From: Synergistaceae bacterium
GTDB taxonomy: Bacteria; Synergistota; Synergistia; Synergistales; Synergistaceae
Direction: 5' to 3'
DNA length: 59,419 nt
Assembly: GCA_031269245.1 (NCBI GenBank)
Contig: JAISZL010000076.1
Location: forward strand, 1 to 59,419
Shown: positions 35,457 to 42,784 of the stretch, piece by piece
Layout of the letters: every line of letters begins with the position of its first letter
Position numbering within the stretch: position 1 is the stretch's first letter
Position numbers and translations under genes: made by a program
Notes under the pieces: generated by a model
What the model saw: only the letters and a program-made list of their open reading frames with translations
What the model was told of the DNA's origin: nothing
The model's database searches: none

Positions 35457-36530
35457 TTGTCTGTAAAAAAAGGCTTGAGCTTATTTTTTCTGTTGAGCGC
35501 CGTCGTGTGCGGCGCAATTTTGTTTTCCAGCGTGGACAGAACATCGTTCGAGATATTCAAGCGCGCTGACCCGCTCAAGCTCGCGTGTTCGGTGTTGCTT
35601 GCGGTTGTGGTGTGGCTTCTCGACGCGCTCAAAATATCCCTGCTCGTCCGAGCGGCTGGGGAGAGGATATCCCCAAAGCTGTCGCTGGAGCTGACGTGGA
35701 TAAACTATTTCGGTGCGGCGATCACGCCGATGCAGAGCGGGGGAGGACCGTTTCAGATGTACGTCATGTACCACAACGGCATCAGCGTCGGGAAGTCGAT
35801 AGCGATAACGATCGCGCGAACGGTCCTGACCATGCTCATTTTGGGGTTCGCCATTCCGTTCGCCCTGATGTTCGCCGACGACATGCCCCAGACGAGCTGG
35901 GGCGTGAAGGGCTTTGTCTTCTACGTTATCGTCTTCGGCCTGGCCGCGTGGCTGTTCATAATATTGAGCCTCGTGCGCCCGAAGATAGTGAAGCGCATCT
36001 GCGGGGGAATCGTCATGAAGCTGAAGCGCGCCGGCCTCCTGAAGCCTGGTCGTGTGGTCAGGCTGCTGAAGCGAGTCAACCACGAAATAGACGCCTACAA
36101 CGAGAACATACGCGCCTTCATGACCACGGGCAGGATGAGTTTCCTCGGCGCGGCCGCCGTTGCGTTCGCCCAGTTGCTGGCTCAGCTCTCCGTCATGCCC
36201 TGCATGATATGGGCCATGGGTTTCGGCGTCAAGTACTTCGAGTGCGTCCTCATACAGTCCCTCTTCCTCTTTTTGCTCTACTTCGTGCCGACCCCTGGAG
36301 GGAGCGGCGCGGCGGAGGGCGGGGCCGCCCTCGTCTTCAGCATGTTCGTTCCGTGGAGCGCGGCGGGGATGCTGGGGGTCGGGTGGCGCTTCCTGACGGA
36401 GTACACGGGCATATTTATCGGCGCCGTCGTCGCGGCCAGGCTCATAGGGTGGAGGCTGGCTAACCAGATAATGTCAAAGGCGCGGGACGATGGGAGCTTC
36501 GACGGTTCGCCCGGGGACGGCCAGGGTTGA
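35457..36530 (+). CDS. UPF0104 / lysylphosphatidylglycerol synthase-like membrane protein
   Basis: This 357-residue protein has about eight hydrophobic segments and the family core TWINYFGAAITPMQSGGGPFQ and YFVPTPGGSGAAEGGAALVF. Proteins of this group are the membrane part of aminoacyl-phosphatidylglycerol synthases and related flippases; the soluble transferase domain is absent here. The start is TTG after GGGAAGGGAGG. The stop overlaps the next gene. Confidence 0.85.
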   Translation: MSVKKGLSLFFLLSAVVCGAILFSSVDRTSFEIFKRADPLKLACSVLLAVVVWLLDALKISLLVRAAGERISPKLSLELTWINYFGAAITPMQSGGGPFQMYVMYHNGISVGKSIAITIARTVLTMLILGFAIPFALMFADDMPQTSWGVKGFVFYVIVFGLAAWLFIILSLVRPKIVKRICGGIVMKLKRAGLLKPGRVVRLLKRVNHEIDAYNENIRAFMTTGRMSFLGAAAVAFAQLLAQLSVMPCMIWAMGFGVKYFECVLIQSLFLFLLYFVPTPGGSGAAEGGAALVFSMFVPWSAAGMLGVGWRFLTEYTGIFIGAVVAARLIGWRLANQIMSKARDDGSFDGSPGDGQG

Positions 36531-37093
36531 GGGGCGCGATTTTCAAATACAGGGGTCTCCTGTGGGGAATATTCGCCGCTTTGGTCTTTGTCGTCCCCGC
36601 GCGGCCGAGCCTTATCAGGATGGCGCTGGCGGCTCCGCTCGTCCTGGCGGGGCAGCTCTTGCGCTTTTGGGCCGCCGGGGTCATCCCCAAGTACAGGACC
36701 CTCACGCTGGACGCGCCGGCGTTGGTGACGCGCGGGCCTTACGCGTGGATCCGCAACCCGCTCTACGCGGGCAACGCGCTGCTTGGGTGCGGATGGTCGC
36801 TTATGGTGGGGTGGGCGCTAGTGCCCGCCTTCGCCGCGGTCTACGCCGTCATCTACTCGCTCGTGATAATTCCCTACGAGGAGAGATTTTTGCTGGCGCG
36901 CTTCGGGGACGAGTACCTGAGCTACAAGCTCGCCACCCCGAGCATGGTGCCCGGATTCTCCAATTTCGCGTCGCGTGCCGCCCGCGGTAGCGAAGGGTTT
37001 GGCGCGCGAGAGTCCTGGTCCATGGAGCGGCACTCGCTGCGCATGAATTTGCTGGTCACGGCCTTGATCCTGGCCCGGCTCTATCTGATGTAG
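36527..37093 (+). CDS. Isoprenylcysteine/phospholipid methyltransferase-like membrane protein
   Basis: The 188-residue protein has about four hydrophobic segments and the PEMT/ICMT-type SAM-binding region VTRGPYAWIRNPLYAGN (about residues 66-82), followed by IPYEERFLLARFGDEYLSYK. Substrates of bacterial relatives are mostly unknown; lipid methylation is an inference supported by the coupled UPF0104 gene. The TTG start lies inside the preceding stop codon region. Confidence 0.8.
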   Translation: MRGAIFKYRGLLWGIFAALVFVVPARPSLIRMALAAPLVLAGQLLRFWAAGVIPKYRTLTLDAPALVTRGPYAWIRNPLYAGNALLGCGWSLMVGWALVPAFAAVYAVIYSLVIIPYEERFLLARFGDEYLSYKLATPSMVPGFSNFASRAARGSEGFGARESWSMERHSLRMNLLVTALILARLYLM

Positions 37094-37117
37094 CTGCCTT
37101 TGTGAAACGCTGATTTA

Positions 37118-37217
37118 TACCGATTCGCGATCAACAGGCCGTTTTCGATGCGGCCGAAGCGGTCCTCCAAACCTGTTTTAACGCTTCACCCTTTAGGCAT
37201 GTGATTCCAAATTGGTA
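37118..37217 (+). repeat. 100-bp repeat, copy 3
   Basis: This 100-base unit runs from TACCGATTCGCGATCAACAG to ATTGGTA, between two convergent genes. Here AACAGG (near position 16) can pair with CCTGTT (near position 55), and GAAGCG with CGCTTC, giving extra internal stems. It is followed immediately by a second partial stretch (TTAACGCTTCACCCTTTAG, to about 37236) that repeats an internal block of the same element. Confidence 0.9.
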
Positions 37218-37235
37218 TTAACGCTTCACCCTTTA

Positions 37236-37284
37236 GCCTTGGGAGGGCGGTCCCGCCGCGCGCGCGGGGCCGCCCTCCCAAGGC
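37236..37284. terminator. Strong hairpin after malic-enzyme-like gene
   Basis: A perfect 15-bp inverted repeat (37236-37250 and 37270-37284, arm GCCTTGGGAGGGCGG) with a GC-rich 19-base loop lies five bases beyond the stop of the minus-strand gene. It sits between convergent genes, so it is probably a bidirectional transcription barrier. No T-tract follows on either side, so classical Rho-independent termination is uncertain. Confidence 0.6.
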
Positions 37285-37289
37285 CCTCG

Positions 37290-38534
37290 CTAAATGTGCT
37301 CGATATCCCCGAACAGCCTGTACCACGTCTCCTGATATATCTTTCCTCCCGGCGGGCTGAGCGACGCCACGCCGTCGCGTATCGCCGCCTGACCGACCGC
37401 CTCGGCTATCCGAGGCGTGGTCTCGCTGCCGAAGAACTGGGGGCAGATGCGGTCGGGCGAGAGGTGCCGCCTGTCGACCATGTTCGCCAGCGCGTCGGCG
37501 GCGGCGAGTAGCATGGAGTCGGTGAGTTTTTTGGCCCTCACGTCGAACGCGCCCCTCACGATGCCCGGGAAGGCGTGGATGTTCAGCATCGCGTTCGGGT
37601 TTTCGACTATCCCCGACGCGTATATGTACGCCCCGGCCTCCTTGGCGTCCGCCGCCGCTATCTCGGGCTCCGGGAACGCCAGCGCGAGCACGACGGGTTT
37701 TTTGTTCATCCTTCTGATCTGCTCCTGAGACACGGTGTTCCCCCTCGAAAGTCCCACCAGTATGTCGGCCCCTTCTATCGCCTGGTCCAGCCCGCCACTC
37801 AGGTTCCTGGGGTTCGTCCTCATCGCGAGATCGGACTGGATGGGGTCCATGTTGGGGTTCGAATCGCGGAGTATCCCGTCGACGTTCAGCGTGACGATGT
37901 CGCAGGCCCCGGCGGTTAGCAGGAGCTCAGTGGCGGCGATACCGGCGGCGCCGGCGCCCATCACGACGATGCGGGCCTCCTCGATGGTTATGTCGAGAAG
38001 TTTGAGGGAGTTCCTCACAGCGGAGAGTATTATCACGGCTGAACCCTGTTGGTCATCGCAGAATACCGGTATGTCGAGCGAGTCCGCGAGCTCCCTCACG
38101 ACGTAAAACGTGGCTGGGCTGCCCACGTCCTCTATGTTTATCCCGCCGACCGTGGGCGCGATCATCCTGCAGAAGGTCGTTATCTCCTCCGTGGTCGCCG
38201 CGTCGATCGCCATTGGGATCGCGTTTACGTCGCCCATCTGTTTTAGCAGAAGCGCCTTGCCCTCCAGCACCGGGAGGCAGGCGCCAGGCCCCACGTTGCC
38301 CGTGCCCAGGACGGCGCCTCCGTTGCCTACCTCCGCCAGGCGGTTGGACTTGCCGGTGTAGTCGTATGCCGCGCTTGGGTCATTTTTTATCTCCTCGGAC
38401 GCGATGATGCTGCCCGGCGCGTAGGCCAGCCCCAGCTGGCGCTCGTTTCTGATGTTGACGGTTGGCATCGTCTGCACCTTCCCGCGCGCTTTTCTGTGAA
38501 ACTCCAGAACCTCTTCCCTCTCCAGCCCATTCAT
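37290..38534 (-). CDS. Divergent malic-enzyme-like oxidoreductase
   Basis: This 414-residue protein aligns along its whole length with bacterial malic enzymes, which convert malate to pyruvate and CO2 with NAD(P). The Tyr-containing YDYTGKSN and Lys-containing GPGACLPVLEGKALLLK motifs, the INIEDV acidic site and the MGAGAAGIAATELLL nucleotide fold are present. Several normally invariant motifs are altered: FHDDQHGTA appears as FCDDQQGSA, DGTAVLGLGD as GNGGAVLGTG, and ANP as AFP. It may have a shifted substrate. Cofactor preference is not clear. Confidence 0.8.
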   Translation of the reverse strand: MNGLEREEVLEFHRKARGKVQTMPTVNIRNERQLGLAYAPGSIIASEEIKNDPSAAYDYTGKSNRLAEVGNGGAVLGTGNVGPGACLPVLEGKALLLKQMGDVNAIPMAIDAATTEEITTFCRMIAPTVGGINIEDVGSPATFYVVRELADSLDIPVFCDDQQGSAVIILSAVRNSLKLLDITIEEARIVVMGAGAAGIAATELLLTAGACDIVTLNVDGILRDSNPNMDPIQSDLAMRTNPRNLSGGLDQAIEGADILVGLSRGNTVSQEQIRRMNKKPVVLALAFPEPEIAAADAKEAGAYIYASGIVENPNAMLNIHAFPGIVRGAFDVRAKKLTDSMLLAAADALANMVDRRHLSPDRICPQFFGSETTPRIAEAVGQAAIRDGVASLSPPGGKIYQETWYRLFGDIEHI

Positions 38535-38555
38535 GCGCGTATTCCCCTCCCCTTG

Positions 38556-38581
38556 TATTCGCGTTTGATTTCAAAGCGGTA
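38556..38581 (+). repeat. Miniature derivative of the 100-bp repeat
   Basis: This 26-base stretch joins a 5' TATTCGCG directly to the 3' block TTTGATTTCAAAGCGGTA, as if the centre of the 100-bp unit were deleted. It overlaps the 3' end of the MBL hydrolase gene and supplies that gene's TGA on the minus strand. Confidence 0.55.
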
Positions 38582-39386
38582 TAAGCCGCGGCAGTTCGTC
38601 TATGTCCACGGTCATCCCGTCAGTGGCGGCGACGGCCCTGGTCCAGTTGGTCGATATGCGGTCCGCTAGCCGCTCCGGCCCCATGTCGAGTAGCATGCCG
38701 CCCATGTGGGTCAGTATCGCGAGGCGGGGGCGCAGTACCTGGAGCAGCGACTTTACGTCCGCCGCCGACATGTGGTCGAGCCTTGGAACCGGCAGCGGCA
38801 GCGTCGTGTTTATCACGAGCATCCGGCACTCCGCGTATCGCTCTGGAAAGTGCGGCTGCGCCATCGTGTCGCTTATGACACCCCACGTCGGGAGCCCGTC
38901 CTTCCTGAAGACCAGCCCGTAGCACTCCACCCCGTGATGTTTGTGTATGACAGATTCGACCATCATCCCGGGGACTATCTCCGTGATTTTGCGATCGCTG
39001 TGAAAGTGCGTGTTTTTTATCCTGTCGGCGAAGTATTTCATCAGCGCGGCGTCCTCCCCTGACGCGCTGTCGCGCGGCAGGAGGATGTTCCCCTTTTTCG
39101 CGCGCGACCTTAGCGTCATCCCCTCGGCCAGCGCGTTTACGTCGGAGCTGTGGTCTATATGCTTGTGGGTGAGTATGAGGGTGTTTATGTCCGTGGCCGC
39201 TAAGGGCGGCGCTGCCGCGCATATGCCCACGAGGCTTCCGGGTCCGGGGTCGATCACGCCCCTGCTTCCTCCGTAGGAGAACCAAATCCCCCCGGACGCC
39301 CTCCTCTGCGAGAGCATTATGAAACGAGTGCCGGCGGTGCCAAGAAAACGAATGAAGTTGAGGGGATATCCCGCGTCGCCCTGCAA
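38571..39386 (-). CDS. MBL-fold metallo-hydrolase
   Basis: This 271-residue protein has the metallo-beta-lactamase fold signature THKHIDHSSD (the HxHxDH motif) near residues 73-82. Further metal ligands are probably the histidine in KHHGVECYG and the aspartate in GVISDT. The TTG start follows GGGAGGTC about eight bases upstream. Substrates of this family vary widely (nucleic acids, lactones, phosphonates), so no specific function is assigned. Confidence 0.82.
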   Translation of the reverse strand: MQGDAGYPLNFIRFLGTAGTRFIMLSQRRASGGIWFSYGGSRGVIDPGPGSLVGICAAAPPLAATDINTLILTHKHIDHSSDVNALAEGMTLRSRAKKGNILLPRDSASGEDAALMKYFADRIKNTHFHSDRKITEIVPGMMVESVIHKHHGVECYGLVFRKDGLPTWGVISDTMAQPHFPERYAECRMLVINTTLPLPVPRLDHMSAADVKSLLQVLRPRLAILTHMGGMLLDMGPERLADRISTNWTRAVAATDGMTVDIDELPRLIPL

Positions 39387-39510
39387 AAAAAGACCTCCCA
39401 GCCGCCTGCGTCTTGCCGCCGCTGGGTCTTGCGCGCGCGGCGGTTCGAGTGCTATTATATTCCCTTCTGTGCCGAGATCAAACTGGGATGAACGAATTTT
39501 AAATGGAATT

Positions 39511-39540
39511 TTGGCAAATTGCCGTCAAATGTGGTATGCT
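39511..39540 (+). promoter_or_regulatory. Putative promoter overlapping a diverged repeat
   Basis: TTGGCA (39511-39516) and TATGCT (39535-39540) are spaced by 18 bases, upstream of the gene at 39672. The -10 box overlaps the first bases of the diverged repeat copy at 39537, so the transcript would begin inside the repeat. Confidence 0.5.
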
Positions 39541-39635
39541 CATTCGCGGTCAATCAAGGCGATCTGTAAAAAGGCTGATTTATCGTTAGCGTTACCCTGT
39601 TTTCTTAAAAAGGGGCATGTGAGTGAGCTTTGGCA
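39537..39635 (+). repeat. Diverged 99-bp copy of the repeat family
   Basis: This stretch keeps the CATTCGCGGTCAA start, a CCTGTTTT block, GGCATGTGA and a TTTGGCA end in the same order and spacing as the 100-bp units. Length is 99 bases and the ends are TGCT and GGCA, which can still pair with one wobble. A separate 10-bp inverted repeat (GCTGATTTAT / ATAAATCAGC at 39574-39583 and 39635-39644), followed by five T residues, could act as a leader terminator. Confidence 0.65.
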
Positions 39636-39671
39636 TAAATCAGCGTTTTTGCGCGCAAGGAGGTGCGAAGA

Positions 39672-40199
39672 ATGAGTGATTCTCGAGATTTATGGATGGT
39701 GGGAGATGTTCTTGACGCCATGTCCGGTTCAACTGTCCCCGGCTATGTCATCAGGATCATGGATGAGGTCGAGGCATGGCTTGCGTCCGCGGTGTCCGAG
39801 GAGTACATGATGGACCCGGCGGACGTGACGGGCGCCGGCGAGCGAAATCTCTCAGCGGATCTGGAGTATCTCTTCAATCAGCTCGAGTGGGCCGGGGCGC
39901 ACGCGGATATTTTGCCCGTCCTTAAAGGAAGCGTTCGTCACGAGGACGCCGTGATACTCTCGGTCGGTCCGATAATACTCGACGAGGGGCTTCGCATGAT
40001 GGTGGATCACGCGGCGATATTCGCGCGCGGTTCGTGCCGCAGGGTGTGGCTGATCTCCGACACCTGGGTGATAGGTGACGTGCTCTCGTACATGCCTCAC
40101 TTGAGGGTTCTGCGCGAGGGGGGGGTCCAGGTTCATTTCATGCTGGTGACGCCGTGGGGCCACTCTGAGATTCCGTGGAGCCTCGGTGCGAAAAAATAA
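39672..40199 (+). CDS. Protein of unknown function
   Basis: I do not recognise this 175-residue protein. It has no signal peptide or clear membrane segment and is acidic. The C-terminal half alternates hydrophobic strands and helices (DAVILSVGPIILDEGLRMM, RRVWLISDTWVIGDVLSYMP, GGVQVHFMLVTPWGH), like a Rossmann-type alpha/beta fold. The ATG at 39672 has AAGGAGGTG upstream, a strong site. It has its own promoter and a repeat-derived leader, suggesting separate regulation. Confidence 0.75.
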   Translation: MSDSRDLWMVGDVLDAMSGSTVPGYVIRIMDEVEAWLASAVSEEYMMDPADVTGAGERNLSADLEYLFNQLEWAGAHADILPVLKGSVRHEDAVILSVGPIILDEGLRMMVDHAAIFARGSCRRVWLISDTWVIGDVLSYMPHLRVLREGGVQVHFMLVTPWGHSEIPWSLGAKK

Positions 40200-40262
40200 A
40201 AATCCTGACCGCGCTCACTCCGGCACTGATGATTCAGAGCCCGAGTGAGCGCGGCCCGCGGG

Positions 40263-40886
40263 CTATCCCTTCGAGGGATCCCGGCTTCCCGGCTTCACGA
40301 TCGGCACGCCGCCGCGGCACAGCTCGCAGTCGCGCTCGTCCCATGACGCTATGTCCACGGCGAGCAGCGGGATGAACTCGACCCCGAAGTCGACGGCGCC
40401 GCCGGATCGGTCCACCATGGTTCCGACGCCCGCCACGTCCGCGCCCATGTCCTGAAGGAGTCCGATGACCTCCTTGACCGAGCCTCCGGTCGTCACCACG
40501 TCCTCCACCACGAGCACGCGCTCGCCCGGCTCGACCTTGAACCCGCGCCGGAGTGTCATGGCGCCGTTCTCGCGCTCCGCGAAGATGCCGCGGGCGCCTA
40601 GCGCGCGCGCCGTCTCGTAGGCCATGATTATCCCCCCGAGCGCCGGCCCGGCGACCGCGTCGACGCGACGGCCGCGGGCGCCCAGTTTCTCCGCGAACGC
40701 ATCGGCCAATCGCCCGCACAGCTCCGCGCTCTCATCCGGGTGCTCGAACAGCTTCGCGCACTGCATGTACCTGTCGCTGTGACGCCCGGACGTCAGCCTG
40801 AAGTGCCCGGTCCGAAGCACCCCCAGCCGTTTCAATATCTCCAAAGTCCCCTCGTTCGCGGTGGACTTGCCGTCGTTAGTTCTCAT
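40263..40886 (-). CDS. pyrE: Orotate phosphoribosyltransferase
   Basis: PyrE joins orotate and PRPP to make OMP. The 207-residue protein has the PRPP-binding motif VLVVEDVVTTGGSVKE and the LTSGRHSDRYMQCAKLFEHP orotate side, plus the GPALGGIIMAYETARALG loop. It lies downstream of pyrD on the same strand, but a 183-bp gap with a 100-bp repeat separates them. Confidence 0.95.
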   Translation of the reverse strand: MRTNDGKSTANEGTLEILKRLGVLRTGHFRLTSGRHSDRYMQCAKLFEHPDESAELCGRLADAFAEKLGARGRRVDAVAGPALGGIIMAYETARALGARGIFAERENGAMTLRRGFKVEPGERVLVVEDVVTTGGSVKEVIGLLQDMGADVAGVGTMVDRSGGAVDFGVEFIPLLAVDIASWDERDCELCRGGVPIVKPGSRDPSKG

Positions 40887-40907
40887 GCCAGCAATACCTC
40901 CTTATAC

Positions 40908-41007
40908 TACCAATTCGCGGTCAATAGGTTGTTTTCGATGCGGTTTTTGCTATTATCCAAACCTGTTTTAACGCTTCACCCTTCAGGCCTTTGATTTCAA
41001 ATTGGTA
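40908..41007 (+). repeat. 100-bp repeat, copy 4
   Basis: This unit runs from TACCAATTCGCGGTCAATAG to CAAATTGGTA and lies between pyrD and pyrE. Read in the same orientation as the other copies it is on the plus strand, opposite to the flanking genes. The internal AATAGG can pair with CCTGTT through a G-U pair where copy 3 has a Watson-Crick pair. The terminal pairing is almost complete. Confidence 0.9.
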
Positions 41008-41069
41008 TTAGAAATAATCGGTTCGCCGCCAACGCCGGCTGTTGGGTGCCCTAGAAAATCGCATCGGCA

Positions 41070-41981
41070 TCAGGATGTCTCCAGTGCCCCGACCAGCTCG
41101 TTTATGTCGGCTATCCCATTCGTTCGCGCGAAACCCTCCAGCTCCGCCAATATGCGCGGGCCTGCCATCGGGTCCGTTATGTTGGCCGTCCCGATCATGA
41201 CCGCGCGGGCGCCGGCGAGCATGAACCGCGCCACGTCCTCCGCGTCCGCTATCCCCCCCATGCCGACGACTGGGATGGAGACGGCCGATGCGGCCTGCCA
41301 GACCATGCGGAGCGCTACGGGCTTTATGGCAGGCCCCGAGAGGCCGCCCGTGACGTTGGCCAGGACGGGGCGCCTGGTCCTGACGTCTATAGCCATGCCG
41401 GTGATGGTGTTGATCAGGCTTATGGCGTCGGCCCCGGCGTCCTCCGCCGCGCGCGCCGCCACCGCTATGTCCGCGGTGTTGGGCGAGAGCTTCACCATGA
41501 GGGGCTTGGACGAGTGCCGCCTCGCGGCGGATGTCGCCTCCCCGACACTCCTGGGGGAGGCGCCGAACTGCGCGCCGCCCTCCTTGACGTTGGGGCAGGA
41601 TATGTTAAGCTCGATGATGGCGGTCTCGGTGTCGGAGAGCTTGCGCACCGCCTCGCGGTAGTCGTCCAGGTCCGACCCGGCCACGTTCGCTATGACGGTC
41701 ACCCCGCGCGAGGCCAGCCTCGGCAGCTCGTCCCGTATGAACGCGTCGATCCCCGGGTTCTCCAGCCCGACGCTGTTCAGCATCCCGGACGCGGTCTCGG
41801 CTATCCTGTGGGGAGGGTTCCCGCTCCGGGGGAGGTTGGTGAGCCCCTTGACGGAGATCGCGCCCCAGCACGATATGTCGTAGAGCTCGTCGTACTCCCT
41901 CCCGAAGCCGAACGTGCCGGAGGCGGCGATCAGAGGGTTTTTCAGCCTCACGCCGCACAGGTTCGTCTCAAGTGACGTCAT
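41070..41981 (-). CDS. pyrD: Dihydroorotate dehydrogenase, class 1B catalytic subunit
   Basis: PyrD oxidises dihydroorotate to orotate with NAD through the PyrK electron-transfer subunit. The 303-residue TIM-barrel protein has ASGTFGFGREY, the catalytic cysteine in NISCPNVKEGG, INTITGMAID and VVGMGGIADAEDVARFMLAG. The ATG at 41981 overlaps the pyrK stop; the frame upstream lies inside pyrK. Confidence 0.95.
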   Translation of the reverse strand: MTSLETNLCGVRLKNPLIAASGTFGFGREYDELYDISCWGAISVKGLTNLPRSGNPPHRIAETASGMLNSVGLENPGIDAFIRDELPRLASRGVTVIANVAGSDLDDYREAVRKLSDTETAIIELNISCPNVKEGGAQFGASPRSVGEATSAARRHSSKPLMVKLSPNTADIAVAARAAEDAGADAISLINTITGMAIDVRTRRPVLANVTGGLSGPAIKPVALRMVWQAASAVSIPVVGMGGIADAEDVARFMLAGARAVMIGTANITDPMAGPRILAELEGFARTNGIADINELVGALETS

Positions 41982-42784
41982 TTGAAGATCACCTCCGAGA
42001 GATCGAAGGAGGGCCCGTCGCGGCAGACCCTCCTGTATCCGGCCCCGCCGCCGGCTCGCGCGCGGCGGCTGCACACGAGGCAGGCGCCTACTCCGCACCC
42101 CATCCGCGCCTCGAGCGATGCGTAGGCCGCTATGCCGTTAGCCGAGCATATCCCCTGAAGCGCCTCCAGCATCGGCTCGGGGCCGCACGCGAGCACCGCG
42201 TCGGGCGCGCCGCGTCCAAGCGACTCCTCGAGCGCGTCGGTGACCAGCCCTCCGATCACCAGGCGGCACGCGCCGGCCCGCCCGAACTCGTCCGCGCCGA
42301 ACGACGAGGCTTCATCCCTGAACCCGGCGAACGATTCGACGCTGAAAATTCCTCCGCGCACCTCGTTTAAGGCCCTGATGAAGTCCGCGGCGAAGAGCAG
42401 GGGCGCCGCCCCTATGCCGCCCGCCACGAGATGGATTTTTTTTGCTCCGCCCGACTTCCCCCGCCGCTCCGCCAGGTCTTCGACGGGGAACGGGCTGCCG
42501 AGGGGCAGGAGCATCCTGACACTCTCCCCCGGCTCGAGGGAGGCGATGGCTCCGCTGCCCCTCCCGGCGTTTCGCACAATCATCCTGACCCGCAGGCTCT
42601 CACCGTCGAACCCCGCGATGCTGATCGGGCGCCTCAGAAAGAGCCCGCCGACGGACAGGTGCGCGAACTGCCCCGGTCTCGGATCGATCCCCGACGCCTC
42701 CGGCGGCAGTTCGAGCGATATGTCGGAGACGAGCTCGGCGGCGCGGGCATTCGATATGACGCGGGCGACGAAATCGCCCTTCAC
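41978..42784 (-). CDS. pyrK: Dihydroorotate dehydrogenase electron transfer subunit PyrK
   Basis: This FAD and [2Fe-2S] protein passes electrons from PyrD to NAD. The 268 residues include RPGQFAHLSVGGLFLRRPIS (flavin), VAGGIGAAPLLFAADF (nucleotide) and the cluster motif MGCGVGACLVC followed by a fourth cysteine in RRVCRDG. The gene overlaps pyrF and pyrD by four bases each. Confidence 0.94.
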   Translation of the reverse strand: MKGDFVARVISNARAAELVSDISLELPPEASGIDPRPGQFAHLSVGGLFLRRPISIAGFDGESLRVRMIVRNAGRGSGAIASLEPGESVRMLLPLGSPFPVEDLAERRGKSGGAKKIHLVAGGIGAAPLLFAADFIRALNEVRGGIFSVESFAGFRDEASSFGADEFGRAGACRLVIGGLVTDALEESLGRGAPDAVLACGPEPMLEALQGICSANGIAAYASLEARMGCGVGACLVCSRRARAGGGAGYRRVCRDGPSFDLSEVIFK

